Shown in pieces: positions 34,948 through 44,415 of a stretch of 64,000 nucleotides of DNA. Position numbers and translations under genes: made by a program. Origin of the DNA: a bacterium (lineage in GTDB: Bacteria > Planctomycetota > Planctomycetia > Pirellulales > Pirellulaceae); assembly GCA_016124445.1 (NCBI GenBank), contig WGNR01000008.1, positions 1-64,000 on the forward strand, read 5' to 3'. A model generated the notes under the pieces. That model was not told the DNA's origin. It made no database searches and worked only from the letters and a program-made list of their open reading frames with translations. Every line of letters begins with the position of its first letter. Position 1 is the stretch's first letter.

Positions 34948-36984
34948 TCACGAAGTCTTCCCCTCGCCGATCAGAATCCATTTTTCCTTCGTGAACGACC
35001 AAAACGCCTTGTCGGAATACAAACGGACGTAGAGAGCACGTTTGATGTCGAACAATTCGATGTACTCAGGCGTGCGTCTCGTTTCGCGGAAGTGCATCCG
35101 ATCAGCTCCTTTCTTTTCTTCATACCAGCTGAATGCGAAGTAGACGAATTCGCCCGGACGACCAGCCTCATCTTTGGGATAGGTGAACTTCCGGAAATAG
35201 ATGCCTCCTGGTTCAAAGATGGTCGTCTCCGGGTCGTTGATCTTTTGCAGAACTTTCAACACCTTGGCGATCGTCTTGGCCCGATTGCCCATGCGTTGGT
35301 TTTGCTTTTGTTTTTGCTGGGCGAACTGTTGTAGCGTGTCGACGGTCCTTTGCGTTAGTTCGGGGGTGAACGGATATAGATTGTTGTTGTCGATCAAAGT
35401 CTGAATGCCATTCAGAGCCCGAGCCTGGTTCTTCTCATCAGGATCGGCAAGGAGTTTTGTCAAGCTATCCAGCCAGATCGGCCCCCATGCCTGGCTTTTG
35501 CAGTGAAGCTTCATCGCCTTCCATTCCCACTTTTGATCTTGTTTGAGCTTTTCAATTTGCTCCGCTACGTGGGGCGTTAGTTCTTGCTTCGCTTTTTCTT
35601 CCGCCTGCTGCAGTTCCAGTTTCCGCTTTTTCCTTTCGCCTGACCACGTTGCGGAGATGAGTTCCGCTTTTTCCCTTTCGGCCCTGGCCTTCGCGTGTTC
35701 TCCGATCTGATCGTAAATAAAGGCGCGATTGCCGTAGAGTTGGCTCCCCATCGGAGCTTTCTGGATGGCGATGGTCATGTCCTCCAGGGCGCCCGCGTAG
35801 TCGTGTTGCTTTTCTTTGGCGAAGGCACGAAGGCGATTCCATTTGTGGTTTTTGGGATCAAGTTCGATCAACCTCGTCCAGTCATCGATCCCCTCCTGGT
35901 GGTGGCCAATGGCGCCGTACGACTTGGCACGGTTGTAGAGCGCCAATTCCGAATCATGTTTGTACTTGAGACGAGTGGTCCAATCTCCAATCGCTTTTTC
36001 GTGGTTTTCCATATCCGTATAAACGATGGCCCGAACGGTGACACGCAACGGATCGCGCGGATTTGCCTCCATGTAATCATTGGCATCCTTCAGAGCGAGA
36101 TCGAATTGTTTCAATTGCGCGTAGGCTTTCGCACGATACATGTGCATGCAGTCGGAATCAGGGTCATGCCACAGAACGTAAGACGCGTGCTTGACCAATT
36201 CCCGCGCCGATTCCTCGTATCCTGACAAAGCGCGGACGTAATGGTATCTCGCAGCAAGCCAGTCGGGATCGGCGTCGACAACGATCTTCAGGTCCTTAGC
36301 CGCCGCCCGCTGATTGGCATTGGTGGTGGCCACTCCCATCAGAAGATAGGCTCGTTGAAATCTGGCCATCTTGTGCTGGGGATCAATCTCGATAACCTTG
36401 CTGAAATCGTTGAAGGCTGGTCCGGTCTTCCACTGTTCAAGGTACACCTTGCCACGGATGTAGAGGATCTCCGGATTCTCTGGTTCCATTTGAACTGCCT
36501 CATTCAAGTCGGCTTCTGCTTTCTCGAATTCATTCAGACTGCTCCACAGATCTCCCCGTTTTGCCAACACGTCAGACGACGGTTTCAGCTTGAGCACTTC
36601 GGTCCAATCGCTGATTGCCGATTCGCGGCGGCCGAGCTTCGTGCGAATTCTCGCTCGGGCCTCCCACAGCTTGATGTTGTCCAGCGAGGTTTGCAGCTGG
36701 TTAGTTAGCTTCTTCGCCTCGGCATCGAGCCGCTCGCGCATAAGCCGTTCGCGTTCGTCTTCTGCGCGTTTTTTCGCGGCGGCTTCCTTTTCCGCGTCGG
36801 TTAGATTGGGTTTCTCATCGATCGGCCCAACCAATTGCTTCAGCCCTTCGCGCCCGCCGTTCTCTTCTGGTTCACAACTGCCCAAAGCCACCGGCAGAGA
36901 AATGACTTCCGCGGTAAACACCAAAACAATGGAAACCAGAAACCATCGCGATAGACCGACAACACCACGCATGTCGACAACCAT
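34948..36984 (-). CDS. Secreted or membrane-anchored TPR protein
   Basis: A 678-aa protein with a hydrophobic N-terminal helix (about 12-34) that may be a signal anchor. A charged coiled-coil region (about 60-100) is followed by at least seven tetratricopeptide repeats (about 100-430). Units such as AISDWTEVLKLKP, EKAEADLNEAVQMEPENPEILY and FNDFSKVIEIDPQHKMARF show the TPR spacing. A second charged coiled coil (about 440-490) leads into an unrecognised C-terminal domain of about 150 residues with FVYFAFSWYEEK. TPRs mediate protein contacts. The start is uncertain, because ATG codons at 36984 and 36972 both lack a strong Shine-Dalgarno sequence. Confidence 0.85.
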   Translation of the reverse strand: MVVDMRGVVGLSRWFLVSIVLVFTAEVISLPVALGSCEPEENGGREGLKQLVGPIDEKPNLTDAEKEAAAKKRAEDERERLMRERLDAEAKKLTNQLQTSLDNIKLWEARARIRTKLGRRESAISDWTEVLKLKPSSDVLAKRGDLWSSLNEFEKAEADLNEAVQMEPENPEILYIRGKVYLEQWKTGPAFNDFSKVIEIDPQHKMARFQRAYLLMGVATTNANQRAAAKDLKIVVDADPDWLAARYHYVRALSGYEESARELVKHASYVLWHDPDSDCMHMYRAKAYAQLKQFDLALKDANDYMEANPRDPLRVTVRAIVYTDMENHEKAIGDWTTRLKYKHDSELALYNRAKSYGAIGHHQEGIDDWTRLIELDPKNHKWNRLRAFAKEKQHDYAGALEDMTIAIQKAPMGSQLYGNRAFIYDQIGEHAKARAEREKAELISATWSGERKKRKLELQQAEEKAKQELTPHVAEQIEKLKQDQKWEWKAMKLHCKSQAWGPIWLDSLTKLLADPDEKNQARALNGIQTLIDNNNLYPFTPELTQRTVDTLQQFAQQKQKQNQRMGNRAKTIAKVLKVLQKINDPETTIFEPGGIYFRKFTYPKDEAGRPGEFVYFAFSWYEEKKGADRMHFRETRRTPEYIELFDIKRALYVRLYSDKAFWSFTKEKWILIGEGKTS

Positions 36985-37157
36985 TGGCTAAATGAAGAGA
37001 GGAAAGAACTGGAGGGGCAAACCCGCGAGAGGGATCATCAAACAATACCAGCGTAGGGCAATCGATCGTTGGACGCAACGAGAATTAAAAAGGGCCTGCG
37101 TCGTGCGTCACCATCGTCTCACCGGTGCAACAAAAAGTCACACTGGCGAAGTCTTAC

Positions 37158-38903
37158 TCACAGTGCTTCCACGTCGGTAAAGTAGGCTCCGCCTGCGTTC
37201 CCTTTCGCGTCGAACAATTGCGTCACTAACTCGGTTGGTCCGGCAGGTAGATCCAGTTCAAACACAACACCTTGCGATCCAGCCTCCACCGCCTTCTCGA
37301 CCGTTTGGCCGGCGATGGTCAATTGAGCCTTCACGGCAACCACAGGCCGTTTCGCTTCCGCAGGAAACTGACGTAGCGTAATGCGATAGCGACCCGCACG
37401 CTGAACTTCCAACATCCAGGGGCCGGTGACTTTCGGCAGCTTGTTGATCTGACCTAAGCTCCACGGTGGATTGCCATGCGGCATGTACCAATCTTGCGAG
37501 CAAAGCCTGGTTGGGTTTTCGGCCGGATTGCCGACATCGATTCGCACCGGCGTTAAGCGGGGCGAGATCTTATCCCAAAACACGTTGTACTTCTGACGAA
37601 GCTTCGCAACCACGCCTGGGTGCATCGCCGCAAGATCGATGCGCTGCGCAGGGTCCTGCTGGATGTCGTACAACTCTTCTTCCTGGCCCGAGTTCACCAG
37701 TCTCCATCGCTCGGTCATCACGACAGAAAAATCGTACTGCTGCGGAGGCATCGCCGCGGCATACGCTCCGCCGAGGTATTGCTCGACAAGATGATCGCGT
37801 GTCCAAGTGGTGGGTTCTTCCAGCAGAAGCGGTCTCAAGGAAACACCATCAGGCCGAAATTCCTCTGGGACTTCGATGCCACATAGATCGGCCAGCGTCG
37901 GAAGCACGTCGATATGGCCAGCCAAAGTTTCGATCTCTCGTTCTTTGTTCAATCCGGCGTGGGGCCAATGTACGAAGAAAGGCACACGATGGCCGCCGTC
38001 ATAGACCGACGACTTTTTGCCGCGCATCCCCGCGTTGAATCCCAGGACCGGTTCGCTATCGAGCCCGTCGAACTGCGCACCGGCGGCGGTTCCGTTGTCG
38101 GTCATGAAGATCAGGATCGTATTGTCCGCCAGCCCAAGCGTCTGCAAGCGATCACGCAAGCGGCCCATGTTGAGATCGACATTAGCGATCATCCCATAGA
38201 AGTTAGCATTCGCGACCTCCGGCTTCCCTTCATAAGGCTTGGCCCACTCCGGAGCGACACGATAGGGCCCGTGCGGTGCATTGAGTGCCAGGTACAGAAA
38301 GAACGGCTTCGCTCGGTTCTCTTCGATAAAGCGAATCCCCTCGCGAAACCAGACGTCGGTGCAATACCCTTCAAACTTCTCGAACTTCCCGTCCCGTTCG
38401 TAGGTGTCATCGAAGTAATCGTTTCCCCAGTAGTCCGAGGCCTGGCCGATGCCGCCACACCGGTGCCAAACGACGTGCTGAAACCCTCGATCCTGAGGAC
38501 GATGCGGCGCGTTGTCTCCCAGATGCCACTTGCCAATCATCCCGGTCACATAACCTGCCCCGGCAAACAGATCGGCAATGGTTTTCTCGTCTCGATGCAA
38601 CATCGTTCGCCCCGAACTGGTGCGATACGCCCCGGTGTAGCCGGCATAGTTGCCAGTCATGAGGGCGGCTCGAGTCGGGGTGCAGAAACAACGGACATGA
38701 AAGTCGATAAACCGAGTTGACTCCGTCGCCAGCTGATCAATGTTAGGGGTCTTTAGAATGGGATTGCCGTGACAGGCCAAATCGCCATAGCCTTGATCAT
38801 CGGTCATCACCAGCACAACGTTGGGCCGCTCGGCCGCGATGGCGAGAGTTGAGATAAGAACCGACGACATACCCAGAACGAACAGGGACAGTCTCTTTCG
38901 CAT
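37158..38903 (-). CDS. Secreted sulfatase (type I, formylglycine)
   Basis: A 581-aa arylsulfatase-family enzyme with a signal peptide (cleavage near AIAAE, residue about 24). Metal-binding MTDDQGYGD is at 33-41. The sulfatase signature CTPTR is at 74-78, with Cys74 the residue converted to formylglycine. TGMIGKWHLGD and FMTDNGT complete the active site. After the catalytic domain about 110 residues form a beta-rich C-terminal part. Planctomycetes carry many sulfatases that attack algal polysaccharides; the target here is not decided. It needs an anaerobic or FGE-type maturase encoded elsewhere. Confidence 0.95.
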   Translation of the reverse strand: MRKRLSLFVLGMSSVLISTLAIAAERPNVVLVMTDDQGYGDLACHGNPILKTPNIDQLATESTRFIDFHVRCFCTPTRAALMTGNYAGYTGAYRTSSGRTMLHRDEKTIADLFAGAGYVTGMIGKWHLGDNAPHRPQDRGFQHVVWHRCGGIGQASDYWGNDYFDDTYERDGKFEKFEGYCTDVWFREGIRFIEENRAKPFFLYLALNAPHGPYRVAPEWAKPYEGKPEVANANFYGMIANVDLNMGRLRDRLQTLGLADNTILIFMTDNGTAAGAQFDGLDSEPVLGFNAGMRGKKSSVYDGGHRVPFFVHWPHAGLNKEREIETLAGHIDVLPTLADLCGIEVPEEFRPDGVSLRPLLLEEPTTWTRDHLVEQYLGGAYAAAMPPQQYDFSVVMTERWRLVNSGQEEELYDIQQDPAQRIDLAAMHPGVVAKLRQKYNVFWDKISPRLTPVRIDVGNPAENPTRLCSQDWYMPHGNPPWSLGQINKLPKVTGPWMLEVQRAGRYRITLRQFPAEAKRPVVAVKAQLTIAGQTVEKAVEAGSQGVVFELDLPAGPTELVTQLFDAKGNAGGAYFTDVEAL

Positions 38904-39012
38904 GATGCAAGCCTATCAGAAGAAGGGTACTAACTGGTTTCAACTTAACTTGCGGGCGATTGGTCGGCAACTTTCAGTCGAAAGCTAAAGCATTGCTCCG
39001 CCACAAACGCAA

Positions 39013-39044
39013 ATAAGCCGGGTCATTTTCATAACCCGGCTTAT
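39013..39044 (-). terminator. Hairpin after the small lipoprotein gene
   Basis: ATAAGCCGGGT (39013-39023) pairs with ACCCGGCTTAT (39034-39044), a perfect 11-bp stem with a 10-base loop, 30 bp after the stop at 39074. Minus-strand sequence after it is only moderately T-rich. Confidence 0.6.
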
Positions 39045-39073
39045 GTCGAATGGTCGAGAGCTTGCGATGAATA

Positions 39074-39538
39074 CTACCGCGACTTTACAAGATCAATCGT
39101 CAACTCGTTCTTCCCCTCGGTTACATCCACCTCAGTCACCTTCGGCACCAGGCCTTGGAACTCACTAACTGGTGGTTTCCATTGACCAGGCTGGGCTCCT
39201 TCCGGAGGCCGGACGTTGATTTGCGGCGCCATGTACTGGACTTGATGATGACCAATAACCGCGCCGTCTCCATTCCCATAAGTCGAAAGAGAGAACGTGC
39301 CATCCTCGGCAATGTTGGCCATGGCCGGCTTGCCTGATTCGTATTGATCGGCCGCCCCTTCCGGTCGGAAGCAGAGCGTTCCGCCGGTGACCGGTTTTCC
39401 GTTGAACTGCACCGTTCCAACCACCGGAGCAACGTTGAACTTCTGATCCTGATCACATCCAGTAAGCACGAGCAAGCAAACCGCGATGCTCGGCAGAACC
39501 ATGATCAGGAGCCTATCGCATTTGATACGAGTAAACAT
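39074..39538 (-). CDS. Small lipoprotein with a transthyretin-like/carboxypeptidase-regulatory domain
   Basis: A 154-aa lipoprotein with signal LLVLTGC, lipidated Cys28. The body is one beta-sandwich of the kind found beside DUF1559 genes: VVGTVQFNGKPVTGGTLCF, then AEDGTFSLSTY, then GHHQVQYM, ending VDVTEGKNELTIDL. The frame opens upstream at 39676, but the ATG at 39536-39538 has AAAAGGA 9 bases upstream and begins right at the signal peptide. It follows the DUF1559 gene by 22 bp and is probably co-transcribed. A similar lipoprotein is encoded at about 50.5 kb. Confidence 0.8.
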   Translation of the reverse strand: MFTRIKCDRLLIMVLPSIAVCLLVLTGCDQDQKFNVAPVVGTVQFNGKPVTGGTLCFRPEGAADQYESGKPAMANIAEDGTFSLSTYGNGDGAVIGHHQVQYMAPQINVRPPEGAQPGQWKPPVSEFQGLVPKVTEVDVTEGKNELTIDLVKSR

Positions 39539-39560
39539 ATCGCTGGATCCTTTTTGGCGA

Positions 39561-40538
39561 CTAAGGGAGTTGCGTAACGTTGCCGTCGTGGCGGTTGGCC
39601 AGATAGCCGTAGAGCAGCGTGTTGACGTTTTCCGAAATGAAGTGCACGCCACCGTCCGCAAATACGAACTGTGCACCGCCCGGATGAAAGCTACCGAACG
39701 TCATATCAGACTGCGAACCAACTCGAATATTCATCGGATACGACGGCCCGGCAACTCGCATGCATCCGCCAGTTCCCCAATCCTTGTGCGACCAGGTGCC
39801 GTCATTGTTGCAGCCGATCCAGACCGGGAAGCTATAACTATTATTTTGCTGCACCGTGACCCCTTGCGATTGCCCCACTTCGCCGAACAGCAGCGTATTG
39901 GACAAGCCATCGGTGATTTCACTGAATTTCACGACCCACGTTTCATTGTTGTAGAACGGGTCGATCAACAGTCCAGTAGATGCCGAACCATTACTGCTAA
40001 AGTAAATGTTGTCACCCATGTTGCCGCAGTAGCTCGATGCGCCGAATCCATTGTTGTCGGTTTCGGCCAATGCATTGGACGGGCACCTGAAGGCCTCCAA
40101 CTTCTGCTTGGCCATGCTATTGTTGCTCCACCCAGGATAGGTGTAGCAGCGATTGTAAGGCGCCGAGTCGACATTGCCGGTGTAGCCACCCTTGGGCAGA
40201 AGACCGTTGGCCCCTGAGGACTGCTTTGCTTTGACCTGAGCGACGATGAGGTTCTGCAGATTGTCTTGTTCGACGTATGGCAACAAATAGACACCCCACC
40301 CCATTCCGTTGTTATCGTCGTTGTGGCACCCGGGTGGAAGGTTGCCGTAGGTATCGTGGAAGTTGTGCGAAGCAAGCCCCAACTGCTTGAGGTTGTTCTG
40401 GCACGACATGCGACGCGCCGCTTCACGAGCCTGCTGAACGGCCGGAAGCAACAACGCGATGAGCACGCCAATGATCGCGATGACAACCAACAATTCCACG
40501 AGGGTGAACCCGCGGTGTTTCTTAAATAGCGTTAGCAT
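39561..40538 (-). CDS. DUF1559 protein with pilin-type N-terminus
   Basis: A 325-aa protein with a type IV pilin/pseudopilin-like leader (short basic stretch RG then [21 protein letters not shown]), cut between Gly and Phe by prepilin peptidase. A DUF1559 domain follows ([27 protein letters not shown]) and a C-terminal [15 protein letters not shown]. Planctomycetes encode dozens of these. They are thought to be envelope or major-pseudopilin-like proteins, but no function is proven. GAGG lies 11 bases before the ATG. Confidence 0.93.
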   Translation of the reverse strand: MLTLFKKHRGFTLVELLVVIAIIGVLIALLLPAVQQAREAARRMSCQNNLKQLGLASHNFHDTYGNLPPGCHNDDNNGMGWGVYLLPYVEQDNLQNLIVAQVKAKQSSGANGLLPKGGYTGNVDSAPYNRCYTYPGWSNNSMAKQKLEAFRCPSNALAETDNNGFGASSYCGNMGDNIYFSSNGSASTGLLIDPFYNNETWVVKFSEITDGLSNTLLFGEVGQSQGVTVQQNNSYSFPVWIGCNNDGTWSHKDWGTGGCMRVAGPSYPMNIRVGSQSDMTFGSFHPGGAQFVFADGGVHFISENVNTLLYGYLANRHDGNVTQLP

Positions 40539-41239
40539 GAATGAGGTGTCCTCGAAAAACGGGTGGGATTGGGAATAGGAGTATTAGTCTTAAATCAGTC
40601 TTGCAGTTAGATAGCGACTAAACCGCTACAAACGGGCGTTGAAGGGGCCGCCGAAGCGATTGACCATGCTGCATTGTTTTGCCAGTCAATCGGCAAGGGA
40701 GGAAGGAACCGATCTGGTTTGTTTAGGCGTAGGTAAAATGCTCGATCAATCCAACAAAGCACCAATCGGCACGGACCGATCATTGCCATCTTTCAAACTA
40801 TCCCTGCAGGAGGTTGCGGCGGGAATCTAGGCGGGAGGCAGGAAACGTTGGCGCCGCGCAAGTAGCAACGCGGCGATTCAACTTAGTCTTTCCATTTTAA
40901 TTCAATGGTCAAGGCCCCAGAAGCACCTAACGAGGGACATCAAATCAGCATGCATGATTTTGGGGAATCATAGCCACCATTATTGTTAACTGGAGAGAGT
41001 TTTCTACGTACAAGGTTGAAAATCGCACTAACGATTTGGGTGGATCCATGGATCAAGATAGAGAATTCATTTATTTATATTACAAAAATCAAACACTTGC
41101 ATTCATACCAGACGCTGCAGAACTAACTCTACAGCTCAGAGCGTAGAAGCTCCCGCTGTTTTCGATCTCCAGAGAATTCCATTCGCGGAGGCGCTAAGCC
41201 ATTATCGCCTCCGCATGGGCTTGTCATTGAAAAATAGCT
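40539..41239. other. Long intergenic region, partly AT-rich
   Basis: 701 bp between the DUF1559 gene and alaS. The left part should hold the DUF1559 promoter, but no clear box was found. From about 40970 to 41110 the base composition is clearly AT-rich compared with the surroundings. A reading frame without a stop runs through it to a TAG near 41146, but without a good start or known relatives. A hairpin at 41185-41214 lies after alaS. Confidence 0.5.
41185..41214 (-). terminator. Hairpin after alaS
   Basis: GCGGAGGCG (41185-41193) pairs with CGCCTCCGC (41206-41214), a perfect 9-bp stem 26 bp after the alaS stop. There is no U-run, so termination by this hairpin is uncertain. Confidence 0.45.
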
Positions 41240-44056
41240 CTAAGCAAACATCGAACTTGCCAGTTGGAGCGCCTTCTCCATCGCTGCTGGAATTTGCGAC
41301 GCGTCTTTGCCGCCGGCCTGGGCCATGTCGGGGCGACCACCGCCGGAACCGTCGACTAGTTTGGCGGGCTCTTTGACCCAATCACCTGCTTTCAGTCCGC
41401 GCTCGGTTAACGTCTTGCTGAGACCGGCGACGATGGTCACTTTACCTTCTTCACTGGCAGCGAACAGCATGACCGCCGACGAGTCGGTGGCGTTTCGAAT
41501 CTGGTCGATCAGTTGCCGCATCAGGTTGGCATTCGCTCCAGGAACCTCAACGACGACAACCGACACGTCACCCACCTTGGTCCCTTTGGCCAAGAGATCG
41601 TCACCGGAGAGCGTGCCCGACTTTTCGCGTTCGGCCAACTGATGCTTCAGCTTCTCGATTTCAGCCAGCAGTCCTTCGACACGCTCGGCAGACTCGAAGA
41701 TCGGCACGTTCAATTGGCGGGCCGATTCCTTAAGCATCTCTTTGCGATGGAAGTAATCGACTTGGCTGCCGCCGGAAGCCTTAACTGAGGCAGGCTCCGC
41801 AGGCGACTTGCCGCTGCCGTTCACGGCTTTCTTCAGATCGCGAACATAAGTGGTCAATTGCTTGGTTGCTTCGGTAACATCGGGGACTTCGCACTTCAAA
41901 GCTTTGGCCATCGCGGTTAGCGTCTGGTCGACCTTGGTGCGGTACTCTTTCGCCTTCGCGCCGGTCAAAGCGCTAATACGGCGCACGCCGGCCGAAACCG
42001 ATTCTTCGCCAATCACTTCAAACGCGCCGACCTGATTGGTATCAGTCAGATGCGTTCCGCCGCACAGTTCGCGGCTGAAATCACCCATGGTGACCATGCG
42101 AACCGGGTCAGGATACTTTTCGCCGAACAGCATCATCGCGCCCAGTTCCCGCGCCTTGGCCAGGGGAACCGTTTCCCATTTGACGATGCCGCCGCCGGTG
42201 ACTTTCTCGTTGACATCAGTCTCGATAGTGGTCAATTGATCGAGCGCGATCGGATCCATGTTCGTGAAGTCGAACCGTAGGAAATCGTCTTCGACCTTCG
42301 AGCCTTGCTGTTGGGCATGGCTGCCGAGAGTCTTCTGCAATGCGTGATGCAGAATGTGCGTTGCCGAGTGAGCCCGTTTGATCGCTGCGCGGCGGTCGGT
42401 ATCGACCTGGGCGGTGACTTTGCCTTCCGTCGAGATCTTACCTTTGGCCAGATAACCGGTATGCAGGAACAAGTCGCTATCTTTTTGCGTGTCGGTAACG
42501 ACGAATTCGAAGTCTTTAGAAAAGAGCCGCCCCATGTCGCCGACCTGACCGCCTGATTCGCCGTAGAACGGAGTTTGATCGAGCACGATGATTAAATGAT
42601 GCTGATCGCCTGTTTGCTCGTAGTCGTCGACCAAACTCGATTCTTCATCTCCTTCAGCCCCAACGACGATCCCTTTGATGACTGCCTCACACGACTCGTT
42701 TTCGTAACCGACGAATTTTGTTGAACGAACCGAATTCTTCAGCGACTCAATCGGTCCGGTCTCGAACAGTTCGACCTGTTCGCCGCCGCTCCGTTTGCCG
42801 AACTCTTCCATCGCCTGCTTGTAGCCAGCCCAATCGAATGTGAAGCCATGTTCGATGGCAACTTGCTCGAACAGTTCCGGTGGGAAGCCGAACGTTTGGT
42901 ATAGTTCGGCTGCTTCTTCACCGTTGACGACGGTTCGGTTCGCCCCGCGCATCGTCTCGAAAATCTTCTCGCTACGGGCAATACCGTCATCCAGCGAATG
43001 ATGGAAGTTTTCTTCTTCGCTCTTAATGACACTTTTGACGCGGGTCACCGAATCTTGCAGATCCGGATAAGGGACCTTCATCATCTCGACAATCTTGTCG
43101 ACCAGTTGGTAAGCAAACGCCTTGTGGATGCCCATCTGATGGCCATCGAGAACCGCTCGGCGAAGCAAACGGCGGATGACGTACTTCTCTTTATTGGCAC
43201 CTGGGTAAACGTTTTCATGCACGGCCATGGTGCAAGCGCGGATATGATCGGTAATGCGGCGCAGGCGGCGGCCGTTGTCTGACTCCGGTTCGTACTTCAC
43301 GCCGCAGATTTCCGCCGCGGCCAGGACGATCGGTTTCAAGATATCGATGTGATAGTTGGTGGAGACTCCCTGCAGCGTGGCGGCGGTACGCTCGAGCCCC
43401 ATGCCGGTGTCGATGTTCTTGCTGGGCAAGGGTTCGAGGTTGTCCGGCGGATCGCCGACTCGATTGAACTGGGTAAAGACCAGGTTCCAGATCTCGACTT
43501 TTTTGCCATTTTTGGGAGTAAAGTAGATTTCACTGCAAGGACCGCAAACACCGTCAGGCCCTTGGCTGGGAGCACTGGCGGGCCAGAAGTTTTCGTCTTC
43601 GTCCAGGCGTTCAATTCGATTGAACGGCAAGCCGATCTTTTCATGCCAGATATTGGCCGCTTCGTCGTCGTCTTTGTAGACGGTGACGCTCAGTTGATCC
43701 GGGTTCATGGCCAGCCACTTCTTGTCGGTCAAAAACTCCCAAGCCCACTGGATCGCTTCTTCTTTGAAGTAATCGCCAAAGCTGAAATTGCCCAGCATCT
43801 CGAAGAAGGTGTGGTGGTACGCGGTCCGGCCGACATTGTCGATGTCGCCCGTACGGAGGCACTTCTGGCAGGTAGTTGCCCGAGTAAAGTCGAGCTTCAC
43901 ACGGCCGAGGAAGTGATCCTTGAACTGGTTCATACCAGCCGGGGTAAACAGCACCGAAGGGTCCCAGGTCGGAACAAGCACGTCGCTTGGGCAGCGGGTA
44001 TGTCCCTTGGTCTCGAAAAAGCTGAGGTACTTCTCGCGTAGTTCGTCGGTTTTCAT
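41240..44056 (-). CDS. alaS: Alanyl-tRNA synthetase
   Basis: Charges tRNA-Ala with alanine. The 938-aa enzyme has the class II catalytic core from the start (KGHTRCPSDVLVPTWDPSVLF), the tRNA-binding middle, and the editing domain with HSATHILHH near residue 563 and CGGTHLTDT near 663. These carry the zinc ligands that remove Ser and Gly. The C-Ala domain at the end (GGGRPDMAQAGG) is complete. It is somewhat longer than E. coli AlaS (876 aa), mostly by insertions in the linker. recA lies about 360 bp upstream on the same strand, a common neighbour. Confidence 0.97.
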   Translation of the reverse strand: MKTDELREKYLSFFETKGHTRCPSDVLVPTWDPSVLFTPAGMNQFKDHFLGRVKLDFTRATTCQKCLRTGDIDNVGRTAYHHTFFEMLGNFSFGDYFKEEAIQWAWEFLTDKKWLAMNPDQLSVTVYKDDDEAANIWHEKIGLPFNRIERLDEDENFWPASAPSQGPDGVCGPCSEIYFTPKNGKKVEIWNLVFTQFNRVGDPPDNLEPLPSKNIDTGMGLERTAATLQGVSTNYHIDILKPIVLAAAEICGVKYEPESDNGRRLRRITDHIRACTMAVHENVYPGANKEKYVIRRLLRRAVLDGHQMGIHKAFAYQLVDKIVEMMKVPYPDLQDSVTRVKSVIKSEEENFHHSLDDGIARSEKIFETMRGANRTVVNGEEAAELYQTFGFPPELFEQVAIEHGFTFDWAGYKQAMEEFGKRSGGEQVELFETGPIESLKNSVRSTKFVGYENESCEAVIKGIVVGAEGDEESSLVDDYEQTGDQHHLIIVLDQTPFYGESGGQVGDMGRLFSKDFEFVVTDTQKDSDLFLHTGYLAKGKISTEGKVTAQVDTDRRAAIKRAHSATHILHHALQKTLGSHAQQQGSKVEDDFLRFDFTNMDPIALDQLTTIETDVNEKVTGGGIVKWETVPLAKARELGAMMLFGEKYPDPVRMVTMGDFSRELCGGTHLTDTNQVGAFEVIGEESVSAGVRRISALTGAKAKEYRTKVDQTLTAMAKALKCEVPDVTEATKQLTTYVRDLKKAVNGSGKSPAEPASVKASGGSQVDYFHRKEMLKESARQLNVPIFESAERVEGLLAEIEKLKHQLAEREKSGTLSGDDLLAKGTKVGDVSVVVVEVPGANANLMRQLIDQIRNATDSSAVMLFAASEEGKVTIVAGLSKTLTERGLKAGDWVKEPAKLVDGSGGGRPDMAQAGGKDASQIPAAMEKALQLASSMFA

Positions 44057-44415
44057 GGGGTTTTTTAGTCGAGGTTCAGATTTCAGTGCTCAGCAGCTGG
44101 TGTTGTCCAGAGGGCAATATTCTTCCCCAAATTCCAGGACACAAGTTCTTCATGATAAGTTCTTTACCAGTCGGGGCAAAGATGACTCAGAAGGCCAAAA
44201 AGCAGGGCAAAGCTCGATTGAAACCGCAAGAACGAAAACAAGGCCGGCCATCCCTCTGTGCAGAGACAGCCGACCTCGGAACCCTGTTTTGGTTAAGGGC
44301 TTGAACGATTCTAGGTTATCTGTAGCGTCTTTGGCTTGCTGCTACGGCGGCGTTGGCGCCAATATCACTACATCCAACGCGGAAGCGCTCTCGTGATCCC
44401 CGGGAGGACAGGGAA
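44057..44415. other. Intergenic region between recA and alaS
   Basis: 359 bp with no gene. It contains the recA terminator (44231-44275) and then about 170 bp leading into alaS, which should hold the alaS promoter. I see no T-box or other known leader structure there. Confidence 0.6.
44231..44275 (-). terminator. Rho-independent terminator downstream of recA
   Basis: On the minus strand GGTCGGC and GCCGGCC (44269-44275 and 44242-44248) form a stem with one G-U pair, topped by a smaller CTCT/AGAG stem. A T-rich tract (TTGTTTTCGTTC) follows. Confidence 0.6.

Noticed and set aside
40639-40830. 63-codon plus-strand frame in the DUF1559-alaS interval
   Set aside because: No ribosome binding site, no pattern, and overlapped by an equally long frame on the other strand; treated as chance.
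44057-44415. T-box or other tRNA-sensing leader before alaS
   Set aside because: No T-box sequence or specifier structure was found, and T-boxes are not expected for this phylum.
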